From the NCBI RefSeq assembly GCF_037039395.1, contig NZ_CP146242.1, positions 3,111,001 to 3,175,000 on the forward strand: DNA of 64,000 nt. The letters are read 5' to 3'. Position numbers and translations under genes: made by a program. The notes under the pieces are model-generated. The model made no database searches, was not told the DNA's origin, and saw nothing but the letters and a program-made list of their open reading frames with translations. The DNA is from Agrobacterium vitis. GTDB taxonomy: Bacteria; Pseudomonadota; Alphaproteobacteria; Rhizobiales; Rhizobiaceae. Below are positions 1-8,236 of the stretch, piece by piece. Position 1 is the first letter of the stretch. Each line of letters starts with the position of its first letter.

Positions 1-270
1 CATGTCGTTCTTCCCCCGCTTCACGTACGGCTTCACATAAGCCGGCGCCATCAGCTTGACCTCATGGCCCATGCCTGTCAGTTCGCGAGCCCAGTGATGC
101 GCGGAGCCGCACGCCTCCATGCCGATCAGACTCGGCTCCAGCTTGGCAAAGAATGCAAGAAGGTGTGTGCGCCGGAGTTTCTGAGCGATCACGACACGAC
201 TGCTGTCATCAATGCCGTGAACCTGGAAGACATTCTTTGCAAGGTCGATTCCGATTGTCAGCCTGGACAT
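1..270 (-). mobile_element. IS110-family transposase, N-terminal 90 residues (runs off the window)
   Basis: The reverse strand encodes MSRLTIGIDLAKNVFQVHG at the start, followed by IGMEACGSAHHW and MAPAYVKPYVKRGKND. This is the N-terminal DEDD (RuvC-like) catalytic domain of IS110/IS1111 transposases: the first Asp is in GIDLAK (about residue 9) and the Glu is in GMEACG (about residue 52). The reading frame is open to base 1, so the C-terminal serine-containing domain lies outside the window and I cannot tell whether the element is intact. A purine-rich stretch (AGGAAA) lies just upstream of the ATG at 270. The IS end should lie within a few tens of bases of 271, because a phage gene fragment starts almost at once. 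IS110 elements usually have no clear terminal inverted repeats, and none is visible here. Confidence 0.85.
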
Positions 271-293
271 CCCGTTTCCTTTCCAACGTTTGA

Positions 294-600
294 TTGGTCC
301 CTGCCGATATTCTCGGCGGTAGTGGTGGGGGTGTCCACATCATCAAGCTTGGCTTGCCGGATCCGGACGCGGACGAGGAGCTGCTCGTTCCTCAGGCGGC
401 AGCGCCAGCACCATCGTCTGACCAGGAGGATGCTCCACCGCCGAAAGTCGCTGCGCAAAGTCAGATGGCGGGGAGCGATCAGGACGCGATCGATATGGCG
501 GCTGCCAAGATCGCGGCCGAGGACTGGAAGGAAATGACCCCACCTGTCGTCGATGGTTTGGCTGATGCCTTGAGCAAGGTGACGACGCTGGAGGAACCCG
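294..600 (+). pseudogene. Fragment of Mu gp29-like portal protein (DUF935), C-terminal tail
   Basis: The frame has no good start codon (TTG at 294) and begins straight after the IS110 end. It encodes an acidic, Pro/Ala-rich linker and then KIAAEDWKEMTPPVVDGL and a helix ending in TTLEE. That pattern resembles the C-terminal end of the DUF935 portal protein of Mu-like phages, where a Glu/Asp-Trp helix precedes a final Leu-rich helix. After about base 590 the frame turns into nonsense, while a different frame takes up a methylase fragment. I infer that a deletion joined two phage genes. The family call is from pattern memory only, so it is moderate. Confidence 0.45.
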
Positions 601-601
601 G

Positions 602-967
602 CTTGCTCCGCTCCTGGAAGATGTCCACGAGCGCCTATCTGGCGTCGTCATCGAGAACCTGGACTGCCTGGCCTTCATCAATCGGTATGACCGGCCGGGC
701 GTGCTGTTCTATCTCGACCCGCCGTACTTCGGGTGTGAGAACGATTACGGCAAGGCGCTGTTCGAGCGGGATCAGTTCGAGGTTCTTGCAGGGCGCTTAA
801 AGACCCTTCAAGGGCGGTTTATCTTGTCCATAAATGACCGTCCAGAGGTCCGGGAGATATTCGCAGGGTTCCCAGTTGAGGGGGCAGAGTTGTCCTACTC
901 GGTGTCAGGCGGGAAGGGGATTGAGGCGCGGGAGTTGATTTATTGGGGTAGGGAGGGGTTCTGTTGA
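602..967 (+). pseudogene. C-terminal fragment of a phage-type DNA adenine methylase (Dam, D12 class)
   Basis: The frame reads LAPLLEDVHERLSGVVIENL, then the catalytic motif IV DPPYFG (about bases 713-730), and then GRFILSINDRPEVREIFAG and SVSGGKGIEARELI. These are the C-terminal half features of D12-class N6-adenine methyltransferases carried by phages. The N-terminal SAM-binding FxGxG motif and most of the target-recognition region are missing, so the piece cannot be a working enzyme. It starts in mid-domain where the preceding DUF935-like frame breaks off. Its stop codon overlaps the first bases of the open frame leading into the next gene. Confidence 0.7.
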
Positions 968-1197
968 GACGGGTGCTTGATGCCAGCTTTGCGCCTCCAT
1001 GTCTCTCGTTCGAGGCAGTTCGAAAATTGTTCGAAAGCTGGCGTCGTCCACGTTTCAGACGAGTGACCTTGACGAACAAGGTTCGTACAACTTTAAATGA
1101 CAACTTAGGTCGTCGTGGGGATGCCTGTAGTATTGGTAACCTACCGAGGCGCATAAATGGCAAAACTGCCAAAAAAGAATGGGGCTGCTTGCCAGAT

Positions 1198-3480
1198 ATG
1201 CCAGACTACGACTTCCATCAACTATCTCCACATGATCTTGAGGTTCTAACTCGCGATCTACTGCAGGCTCATTGGCGAGTCGATATTGAAAGCTTCAAGG
1301 GTGGCCGCGATGGCGGCATAGATCTGCGTTATGCCGCCGGGCCGTCGAAGACCATCATCCAAGTCAAGCATTACCTCCGTACTGGCCTAACGGGCCTGAT
1401 GCGTGATCTGAAGCCGGAAGCCATCAAGGTCCGACGTTTGGCTCCCTCACGGTACGTCGTTGTAACCTCTGTTCCGCTGTCGCCGGCGAATAAAGACGCG
1501 ATCGTCGAGATCATCGGCACCGAGTATTTAAAACCCCATGATATCATAGGACCAGAAGACCTCAATAATTTGATAGGCCAGCATTCCGATATTGAAGGTC
1601 GCCACTATAAGCTTTGGTTGGCAAGCCGAGGCGTCCTTGACCGGGTCATTCACAATGCGGCGCTCACCCGCAGCGAGTTCAAGGCGCGCCAAGTCTATCA
1701 ACAGGCGCGCCGGTACGTAGCGAGCGATACTTATCCGACAGCGCTACAGATGCTTGCAGACCAACGAGTAGTTATCATTGCCGGCCCACCAGGCGTCGGT
1801 AAGACGACGCTCGCAGATCTGTTGCTATATACGCACCTTGAGCAGTGCTACCAGGCTATCCTAATCCAGCGCGACGTCGAAGAAGGTGAAAAGCTATTCC
1901 AGCCCGGCTCACGGCAGATTTTTTATTTTGACGACTTCATGGGAGCGACTTTCGCTGGGGACCGTATCCACGGCTCCAATGATCGCGCGCTGCTCAATTT
2001 TATTTCCATGATTAGGTCGACGCCAGACGCGCGACTTGTGCTTACCACCCGCGAGCATGTCTTCTCCCAAGCGTTGAGTCGCTCAGAACGGCTGCGTCAC
2101 GCCGGGCTGGATGATCTACGTGTCACATTGAACATGCCGAGCTATACGACGATGCAGCGGGCCCGTATTCTCTACAACCATCTCTACTTTAGCGACCTGC
2201 CCAACGCCTATTGTGACGAACTGTTGCGGGATAAATTTTACATGCAGATCGTAAAGCATGAGAAGTTCAATCCGCGCCTGATCGAGTGGTTGTCATCCTA
2301 CCGCCGTCTGACGTATGTGCCAGTCGAGCACTACCGCGGCTTCGTCAATAATCTCCTGCGCGATCCATCCGAAATCTGGCGTCACGCCTATGAGCAGGAA
2401 ATTTCCGAGGCGGGCCGCTCGGTGCTGCTTGCTATGCTAGCTCTTGGCGGTCGGTGTGGTGGAGGCATGCTAGAGGGTGCCTTTGGACCGCTCCACGCGC
2501 ATCGTGCCGCGCGCTACCGCTTCTCCACACGGCCTGAAGACTTCAGGACTGGCGTCCGAGAAGTGGTAAATAGCTTCATCAAGCCTTGGGGTAACGAGGG
2601 GTTTGAGGTGATCGATCCTTCCGTGCTCGATCTGCTCAATTCTGTCGTGCGCGACGCGCCGGATAATGCCGTCGACCTGATCCAGGAGGCGGCGCGCTTC
2701 GAGCAAATCGAGCGAATTTGGGAGCTGGCGAAGGCCAACCAAGGTGCTAACATCCTAGCTGCGCTCGAACGCGATGCGAACAGGATTGCCCCATCAATCG
2801 CCCGGTTGGCGGCCCAATGTCGGCGGTTCGCCTTCAAAGGCGGCGTCGCCTATTTCGGCCCGACGTTTGAACAAAGACTTACGATTATATTTGAGCTGGC
2901 TGAGCGGCTCAGAGCACCTGCGATCCACGCGCTGATCACACCAGCCTATGTGCGGCTAATTGAAGAGTGGGGCACCGAGCGGCCGCAGATCAACGACGCG
3001 GTCAACCTAATCCGCGCGATGGACTCGGCGGTGTCGGTGTCTGCTGTCAGTATCACATCCATGCGGAACACGGTTCTCGATGCGGTCTTGCAAGAAGCGC
3101 GAACTGGCTGTCGATCGGACGAGCTGCGCGAAATTCTAGGCGTGGTCGAGATACAGGACGAGGGGCGTGAAGTGGTCATGATTAGGGAAAGCTTTGCTAG
3201 GTATCAGCTTCAGAACTTCTCCGATGACCTGGGCGAATGTCGCTCGAGTGACGCGTTTTATGGTTTGATTGAGGACTTGGAGGTGTTCCGCGATGAGCTC
3301 GGAGTCGATGTCGATGCGATGATCCGGCGGGTCGAGGAGGCAAACGCCGAGTTCGAAGAGCGTGAAGATCAATACGCCGACCATATGCAAGCCGAGTGGA
3401 AGGAGCGGTCGCATATGGAGTTGTCCGGTGATCTGAGTATTTCGGAGATGTTTGGATCATTGAGGGGTGATCGCTCTTAG
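1198..3480 (+). CDS. Restriction-endonuclease-like / nSTAND3-type NTPase protein (likely anti-phage defence)
   Basis: The product has 760 residues. The N-terminal domain has the layout of a PD-(D/E)xK nuclease of the Mrr/REase kind: helix HDLEVLTRDLL, then GRDGGIDLRY (about residues 35-44) and IIQVKHY (about 53-59), giving the D...QxK core. A linker region leads to a P-loop NTPase: Walker A GPPGVGKTT at 196-204 (K202), Walker B FYFDDF at 242-247 and a sensor-like LVLTTRE at 280-286. This order, with a C-terminal half rich in helices, matches restriction-nuclease/nSTAND3 proteins. STAND ATPases with a nuclease head are a known scheme for phage sensing and abortive infection. The open frame extends upstream to 964, but the ATG at 1198 starts exactly at the nuclease fold; the Shine-Dalgarno there is weak. 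It sits alone between phage debris and a tRNA gene. Codon use (CTA, ATA, many AT-ending codons) looks less adapted than that of the neighbours. Confidence 0.75.
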   Translation: MPDYDFHQLSPHDLEVLTRDLLQAHWRVDIESFKGGRDGGIDLRYAAGPSKTIIQVKHYLRTGLTGLMRDLKPEAIKVRRLAPSRYVVVTSVPLSPANKDAIVEIIGTEYLKPHDIIGPEDLNNLIGQHSDIEGRHYKLWLASRGVLDRVIHNAALTRSEFKARQVYQQARRYVASDTYPTALQMLADQRVVIIAGPPGVGKTTLADLLLYTHLEQCYQAILIQRDVEEGEKLFQPGSRQIFYFDDFMGATFAGDRIHGSNDRALLNFISMIRSTPDARLVLTTREHVFSQALSRSERLRHAGLDDLRVTLNMPSYTTMQRARILYNHLYFSDLPNAYCDELLRDKFYMQIVKHEKFNPRLIEWLSSYRRLTYVPVEHYRGFVNNLLRDPSEIWRHAYEQEISEAGRSVLLAMLALGGRCGGGMLEGAFGPLHAHRAARYRFSTRPEDFRTGVREVVNSFIKPWGNEGFEVIDPSVLDLLNSVVRDAPDNAVDLIQEAARFEQIERIWELAKANQGANILAALERDANRIAPSIARLAAQCRRFAFKGGVAYFGPTFEQRLTIIFELAERLRAPAIHALITPAYVRLIEEWGTERPQINDAVNLIRAMDSAVSVSAVSITSMRNTVLDAVLQEARTGCRSDELREILGVVEIQDEGREVVMIRESFARYQLQNFSDDLGECRSSDAFYGLIEDLEVFRDELGVDVDAMIRRVEEANAEFEEREDQYADHMQAEWKERSHMELSGDLSISEMFGSLRGDRS

Positions 3481-3801
3481 CGGGCGGTACCACGCTCACT
3501 CTGGCGTACAAACAGTAGCTAACTCAGCTTCCGTCCCAATGACCGCAGGTTCGGAAATCAATGCGAAACGGTGCTTATAGGGGCTGCAGTTACCCTCTGA
3601 ACCGACTTCAAAGAATTAAAAAGTCTTTCAAAAATACTCGGATTTGAAGCCAGCAAGGGTTTTGCTCCGATGATTCGATATCGTCGACAACCGCCGGACT
3701 GCAAGTTTCATTTTTCCGGTTTTGCGTGTCAAAATTCCGGAAGTTTGCGGCGAGCTACAGCGAGCTACAACAGTCCGGGTTGATGTGGCGATGAACAGAA
3801 A
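3481..3801. other. Intergenic end of the island next to tRNA-Ile; no gene seen
   Basis: This stretch holds no convincing open frame. It contains a short direct repeat (GCGAGCTACA twice, around 3748-3767). I looked for an integrase fragment and for a copy of the tRNA 3' end that could mark an attachment site, and saw neither in this part of the window. Confidence 0.6.
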
Positions 3802-3877
3802 TGGTGGGCCTGGAGAGACTCGAACTCCCAACCAAGCGGTTATGAGCCGCCGGCTCTAACCATTGAGCTACAGGCCC
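3802..3877 (-). tRNA. ileX: tRNA-Ile (CAU anticodon, lysidine type), with encoded CCA
   Basis: On the reverse strand the gene begins GGGCCTGTAGCTCAATGG and ends with the complementary acceptor arm CAGGCCC, discriminator A and CCA. The 7-bp acceptor stem GGGCCTG/CAGGCCC is perfect. The anticodon loop is CTCATAA, so the anticodon is CAU. The D-arm and the anticodon arm (AGAGCCGGCGGCTCATAACCG) resemble tRNA-Ile2 of E. coli (ileX) more than elongator or initiator tRNA-Met, so the C34 would be modified to lysidine and the tRNA would read AUA. Automatic annotators often call such genes tRNA-Met. The 3' end faces the phage/IS/defence island, the usual side for integration. Confidence 0.93.
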
Positions 3878-4038
3878 GGCAGGCGCGAGGGCCGGCGGTG
3901 GGGTTGGCAATGGTTCCAACATCCGTGGTGACGCTCTAGCGGAAAACGATGGGTGCGACAAGTGTTTGCCGCAATGGTTTTGCAATAGGTTGTTTAGCGA
4001 GAGGTTGCGTAATCGGAAATAGGAGCTTGGGAGACGGC

Positions 4039-4785
4039 ATGGTGAAATTGGGTGCGGTTTTGGATCTTGGACGGATTGGCTTTGTGTTGGCGTCCCTGGC
4101 TGTGGTTTCTCCGGTCATGGCACAGGAAGCGTCCCGGCAGGAGGCGGTCATCAATGTGTCGGGCGAAGGAGAGGTCAGTCTGGCGCCGGATATGGCTTTG
4201 ATGCAATTGGGTGTCGTGACTGAGGCTGCCGAGGCCGCGCAGGCGTTGAAGGACAATAACGAGGCTTTGGCCAAAGTGTTGAAATCCCTGAAGGACAAGG
4301 GATTAGCGGATCGCGATTTGCAGACATCCGGCTTTCAGATTACGCCGCGCTATCGCCAGGAGCCAGAAGACAAGGCCGATAGCCGCCCGCCAGTGATCGA
4401 GGGCTATTCCGTCAGCAATGGGCTGACGATCCGGGTGCGTGATCTGTCCAAGCTGGGCGGGGTAATCGATACGTCCGTTGGGCTTGGCGCCAACCAGGGT
4501 GGAGAGATCCGCTTCACCAATGACAAGCCGGAAACGGCCATAGATGCGGCCCGCAAATCCGCCATGGCGGATGCCTTAGCCAAGGCGAAAGTGCTGACGC
4601 AAGCGGCGGGTGTCAAGCTTGGCCGAATCATTTCCATCAATGAAAACGCAGCGCGGCCTTTTGAGCAGGGCATGATGATGAAAGCCAGCATGGCCCGGGA
4701 TATGGCGCCCGCACCAACGCCGATGGCAGCAGGCGAGAATACCTATCGTGTGACCGTGAATGTCAGCTTTGCATTGGAGCAATAG
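4039..4785 (+). CDS. SIMPL domain (DUF541) periplasmic protein
   Basis: The product has 248 residues with a signal peptide: a hydrophobic stretch GFVLASLAVVSPVMA, then QEASRQEA, so cleavage is expected after VMA. The mature part has the DUF541/SIMPL pattern: INVSGEGEVSLAPDMALMQLGV at the start, LQTSGFQITPRY, EGYSVSNGLTIRVRDL and a final TYRVTVNVSFAL strand. Members are periplasmic or outer-membrane-associated proteins (YggE in E. coli) with a poorly defined role in envelope or oxidative stress. The ATG at 4039 was chosen over an in-frame ATG at 3949 because it has AGGAG and GGAGA purine stretches upstream and starts right at the signal peptide. The gene stands alone and runs towards the outer-membrane gene on the other strand. 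Confidence 0.88.
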   Translation: MVKLGAVLDLGRIGFVLASLAVVSPVMAQEASRQEAVINVSGEGEVSLAPDMALMQLGVVTEAAEAAQALKDNNEALAKVLKSLKDKGLADRDLQTSGFQITPRYRQEPEDKADSRPPVIEGYSVSNGLTIRVRDLSKLGGVIDTSVGLGANQGGEIRFTNDKPETAIDAARKSAMADALAKAKVLTQAAGVKLGRIISINENAARPFEQGMMMKASMARDMAPAPTPMAAGENTYRVTVNVSFALEQ

Positions 4786-4796
4786 CCAGCAATCAC

Positions 4797-4825
4797 AAAA
4801 AAAGCCCCGGTCGTTAAACCGGGGC
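4797..4825 (-). terminator. Rho-independent terminator of the outer-membrane protein gene
   Basis: GCCCCGGT (4804-4811) pairs with ACCGGGGC (4818-4825) around a six-base loop. On the reverse strand the stem is followed by seven U residues (A-tract 4797-4803). It lies between two convergent genes. Confidence 0.85.
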
Positions 4826-4842
4826 CGATCTCTAACAGTCTA

Positions 4843-5481
4843 TCAGAATTTGATACCGATGCCGAGATTGACGACATTCTGCTTGGTTTCAAAATCGATG
4901 CCGCCAAGGTTCTTGGTGCCGTAATCGTTGTAGCGATATTCGAGGCGGGTAAAGATGCGATTGGTAATCGCATAATCGACGCCAGCGCCGATGGTCCAGC
5001 CGTTAAGCGTCTTGTCGTAATCGCCGGACGAAGACTTGATATAGTCTCGGTCTGCCGTCCAGCCGCCAGCCACAAACAGCAGGGCGCGGTCGATGGCGTA
5101 ACCAGCGCGGGCTCGGGCAGAGCCGGAGACATCCATGCCCACCTTGACGCCGGAATAGTTGTTTTCGTTCCAGTCGTAGTTCACGTCGGCTTCTACGCCG
5201 AGAATCACGTTGTGGCCGACATCGAAGTTCCAGCCACCAAATCCACCGATGCGGCCGCCATCGAAATTATCCGAGAGCGATGCGCCGCCCTGCGACAGTG
5301 TGGCATCCAGCCAGCCGTAGCCGCCGTAAACACCGATATAGCCGCCTGCCCATGAAAACGCTGCGGGGGTTTCAACAGCAGCAGGAGCTGTCGGAACCTG
5401 ATCAACTGCATCGGCGGCCATGGCAATGCCTGCCGATACGAAGAGGGTTGCAGCGGTTGCAAGGAGGGTCACTCTGTTCAT
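4843..5481 (-). CDS. Outer-membrane beta-barrel protein, Omp25/Omp31 (RopB-like) family
   Basis: The 212-residue product has a signal peptide (LLATAATLFVSAGIAMA, cleavage before ADAVDQ). After a short Pro/Ala-rich spacer, WAGGYIGVYGGYGW begins a series of amphipathic beta strands, among them GGFGGWNFDVGHNVILGVEADV, ARARAGYAIDRALLFVAGGWT, GWTIGAGVDYAITNRIFTRLEYRY, and a closing strand NVVNLGIGIKF that ends in Phe. This is the typical eight-stranded barrel of rhizobial and Brucella Omp25/31 porin-like surface proteins. The ATG at 5481 was preferred to an upstream in-frame GTG because GGAG lies six to seven bases before it. It is monocistronic, with its own terminator downstream and an AT-rich upstream region. 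Confidence 0.88.
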   Translation of the reverse strand: MNRVTLLATAATLFVSAGIAMAADAVDQVPTAPAAVETPAAFSWAGGYIGVYGGYGWLDATLSQGGASLSDNFDGGRIGGFGGWNFDVGHNVILGVEADVNYDWNENNYSGVKVGMDVSGSARARAGYAIDRALLFVAGGWTADRDYIKSSSGDYDKTLNGWTIGAGVDYAITNRIFTRLEYRYNDYGTKNLGGIDFETKQNVVNLGIGIKF

Positions 5482-5781
5482 ATTCGTCTCCACTCGTTTA
5501 ATGAGTGAGTGAGATATAATTTATTCATTTGCGTGTATGTAGCAAAAATACCACGGTTTCTGCAATTATGAGCTTTAAATTCCGCAAATGAGGCCAATAC
5601 ACATCTTATTCGAGTGTTTTACTGTCAAATTTCGCGGGTTTTTGCTGTTTCTTTCCCTCAGATAGGGCAGAGAAAAGCCTGTGCATTCTGCTTTTGTGAT
5701 GAATTTTTAGTTATTGGAGCCGAGGGAATGCGCAGGAAGGCTCAGCACTTTGGTGTTCTCTTTCCGGTGTTTTGGTGACGG

Positions 5782-6645
5782 CTATTGGGTCGCCCTTCTG
5801 GCGCCAGTGACGCAGGCAACGACGGCAAGGGTGGTGACCAGCATGGAGGGGCTGACGGTTTCGTGGAGAAGGGCGGCGGCAAGCCCCAAGCCGAAAAACG
5901 GTTGCAGCAATTGCAATTGGCCGATGGCAGCTATGCCGCCCTGGGCAAGGCCGCGATACCAGAAAATGAAGCCGATCAACATGCTGAACAGTGAGACATA
6001 GCCAAGGCCCAGCCAGGCGCCAGCGGTTACGCCACTGAGCGTTGAGGGCAGGGTGAGGGCGGCGGCCACGATGCTGATGGGCAAAGCCAACGTCAGCGCC
6101 CAGCAGATTACCTGCCAACCGCCCAACCGGCGCGACAGTCTTGCGCCCTCGGCATAGCCAAGGCCGCAGATCAGGATGGCGAGGATCATCAGCATATCGC
6201 CGTAAGATGCGGTGGCGACCCCTTGGGACAGGGCAAAGCCGATCACCAGAGCGCTACCGAGGCTGGAAAACAGCCAGAAGATCGGCCGCGGACGCTCACC
6301 GCCGCGCAGAACGGCAAACAGGGCGGTCGAAAGCGGTAACAAGGCGATGAAAACCAGCGAACGGGTCGAGGGTATATGTTGCAAGGCGTAGGCCGTCAGC
6401 AAGGGAAAGCCGATCACCACGCAGAGCGAGACCATGGCGAGGGCCGCGATTTCCGCGAGATTGGGTTTTGCCGGGCGAAATACCAGAAGCAGGCCGCAGC
6501 CAAGCAAGCCGGCGATGCTGGCGCGGGCGACGGTTAGAAAAACCGGGTCGAAACTGCCGATCGCAGCCCGGGTTGCCGGGAGCGAGCCGCTGAAGATCAG
6601 CATGCCCAGAAAACCATTGATCAGCCCGCTCGTCGTCTTGTTCAT
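5782..6645 (-). CDS. EamA/DMT-family permease
   Basis: The product has 287 residues and about ten hydrophobic segments arranged as two EamA repeats: GLINGFLGMLIFSGSLPATR at the start, and in the second half AWLGLGYVSLFSMLIGFIFWYRGLAQGG followed by GQLQLLQPFFGLGLAAALLHE. The GxxQLLQP/E-type signature before the last helices is usual in metabolite exporters of the RhaT/YdcZ-like DMT class. The ATG at 6645 has CAGGAG eight bases upstream. The gene is divergent from a MocR-type regulator with about 107 bp between starts, which suggests the regulator controls the exporter. The substrate cannot be read from the sequence. Confidence 0.85.
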   Translation of the reverse strand: MNKTTSGLINGFLGMLIFSGSLPATRAAIGSFDPVFLTVARASIAGLLGCGLLLVFRPAKPNLAEIAALAMVSLCVVIGFPLLTAYALQHIPSTRSLVFIALLPLSTALFAVLRGGERPRPIFWLFSSLGSALVIGFALSQGVATASYGDMLMILAILICGLGYAEGARLSRRLGGWQVICWALTLALPISIVAAALTLPSTLSGVTAGAWLGLGYVSLFSMLIGFIFWYRGLAQGGIAAIGQLQLLQPFFGLGLAAALLHETVSPSMLVTTLAVVACVTGARRATQ

Positions 6646-6702
6646 TTGATGCTCCTGTTTTTGTTGTTCTTGCGCCGAGGTGATGGTTATGCCAGAGACG
6701 GT

Positions 6703-6746
6703 GCAATACAATTTTGCCAAACTGTTATGGGTGTTTGAGCAATACA
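6703..6746. promoter_or_regulatory. Direct repeat GCAATACA x2 in the exporter/MocR intergenic region (candidate operator)
   Basis: The octamer GCAATACA occurs at 6703-6710 and again at 6739-6746, 36 bp apart, inside the divergent intergenic region. MocR-type regulators are known to bind pairs of direct repeats near their own promoter. The call is an inference from position and repeat only. Confidence 0.4.
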
Positions 6747-6752
6747 GAGGCG

Positions 6753-8156
6753 ATGGTGAGCGATTTGGACGCGCAGGGAATAAGCCGGATCGACACGGTA
6801 ATGGCGGCTATTCGGACGCGTATTTCCTCGCGAAGCCTGGCGACCGGCGCACGGCTACCCTCTGTGCGCGGCTTTGCCAAGACCATGCAGGTTTCGGTTT
6901 CAACAGTGGTGGAGGCTTACGAACGGTTGGCGGCGGAAGGGCTGATCCGCGCGCGGCCGGGCTCCGGGTTTTTCGTGGCGGCACCCTTGGCGCCGTTGTC
7001 CCTGACCAATCTCGGGCCTCGGCTGGAGCGGGAGATCGATCCGTTCTGGGTCTCTCGCCAATCGCTGGAAACTCGTGGTGATCTGCTGAAACCGGGATGC
7101 GGCTGGCTGCCGCCCGATTGGTTGCCGGAGGCGGCAATTCGGCGGGCGCTGCGCATGCTTGGCCGCGCCGATGGTGCGGTACTGACGGATTACGGTTCGC
7201 CGCTCGGCCTGCCGGGGCTTCGGCAATTGCTGTCGCGGCGGATGGCCGATCATGGGCTGACGGTGGCGGCGGACGCGATCATGCTGACGGAATCCGGCAC
7301 CCATGCCATCGATCTGGTCTGCCGTTTTTTTCTGGAGCCGGGCGATTGCGTTCTGGTCGATGACCCCTGCTATTTCAACTTTCATGCCCTGCTGCGGGCG
7401 CACCGCGCCACCATCGTCAGCGTGCCTTATCTGGCGGATGGCCCGGATCTGGAGGCGTTCGCGGCTATTGTCGAGGCCCATAAGCCGCGGCTCTATATTA
7501 CCAATTCGGGCGTGCATAATCCCACCGGCGCAAGCCTCTCGGCGGTCAATGCGCATCGAGTGCTGACCCTTGCCGACCGGGCCGACCTGACCATCGTCGA
7601 GGATGATATCTTTGCCGATTTCGAAGATGTTCCTTCTGCGCGGTTATCGGCTTTCGATGGGTTGAACCGGGTGGTGCAGATCGGCAGTTTTTCCAAGACA
7701 TTGTCGGCTTCGGTGCGCTGCGGTTATATCGCCGCCCGGCGTGATTGGATCGAGGGACTGACCGACTTGAAGATCGCCACGAGTTTTGGTGGCGGGCGGC
7801 TTTCCGCCGAACTGGTGCTGGCCGTGCTGACGGATGGTGGCTATCGCAAACATCTTGAAGGGCTGAAAACCCGGTTGGCCGCAGCGCGCAGCACTGTGGC
7901 GGCGGAGTTGTCGTCGCTTGGCTTCACGCCCTGGCTCCAGCCGAAGGCGGGACTTTTTCTGTGGTGTCGAATGCCTGATGGGATCGAATCGGGCGCTCTG
8001 GCCCGCCACTGCCTGAAGGATGGCGTCATTCTGGCACCCGGCAATGTCTTCAGCCTGTCGCAGAATGCGGGCCGGTTCATGCGTTTCAACGTGGCGCAAA
8101 CCATGGATGCGAGGGTTCTTGGCTCATTGAAGGCGGGTTTGCAGCAATTGCGGTGA
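6753..8156 (+). CDS. MocR-type transcriptional regulator (GntR HTH + aminotransferase class I domain)
   Basis: The 467-residue product has an N-terminal winged helix of the GntR family (IRTRISSRSLATGARLPSVR, then SVSTVVEAYERLAAEGLIRARPGSGFF, about residues 10-80). A fold-type I aminotransferase domain follows: YGSPLGLPGLRQLLSRRM, GTHAIDLVCRFFLEPGD, NSGVHNPTGASLS, TIVEDDIFADFED and the PLP-lysine motif SFSKTLSASVRCGYI. This is the MocR/PdxR/GabR architecture, in which the PLP domain acts as the effector sensor. The ATG at 6753 gives the most compact HTH; TTG at 6714 is in frame but unlikely. The gene is divergent from the DMT permease, its probable target. Confidence 0.88.
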   Translation: MVSDLDAQGISRIDTVMAAIRTRISSRSLATGARLPSVRGFAKTMQVSVSTVVEAYERLAAEGLIRARPGSGFFVAAPLAPLSLTNLGPRLEREIDPFWVSRQSLETRGDLLKPGCGWLPPDWLPEAAIRRALRMLGRADGAVLTDYGSPLGLPGLRQLLSRRMADHGLTVAADAIMLTESGTHAIDLVCRFFLEPGDCVLVDDPCYFNFHALLRAHRATIVSVPYLADGPDLEAFAAIVEAHKPRLYITNSGVHNPTGASLSAVNAHRVLTLADRADLTIVEDDIFADFEDVPSARLSAFDGLNRVVQIGSFSKTLSASVRCGYIAARRDWIEGLTDLKIATSFGGGRLSAELVLAVLTDGGYRKHLEGLKTRLAAARSTVAAELSSLGFTPWLQPKAGLFLWCRMPDGIESGALARHCLKDGVILAPGNVFSLSQNAGRFMRFNVAQTMDARVLGSLKAGLQQLR

Positions 8157-8236
8157 ATGGTGCGGCACGTTCAGAGCGATGTCAGCAACGATCATCATAG
8201 GTGGTGCCAGAAGAAACCCAATCAGGAGTTCGCATC

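Noticed and set aside
3628..3831. 67-codon frame starting inside the tRNA gene
   Set aside because: Its first residues are a translation of the tRNA, and the rest has no family features.
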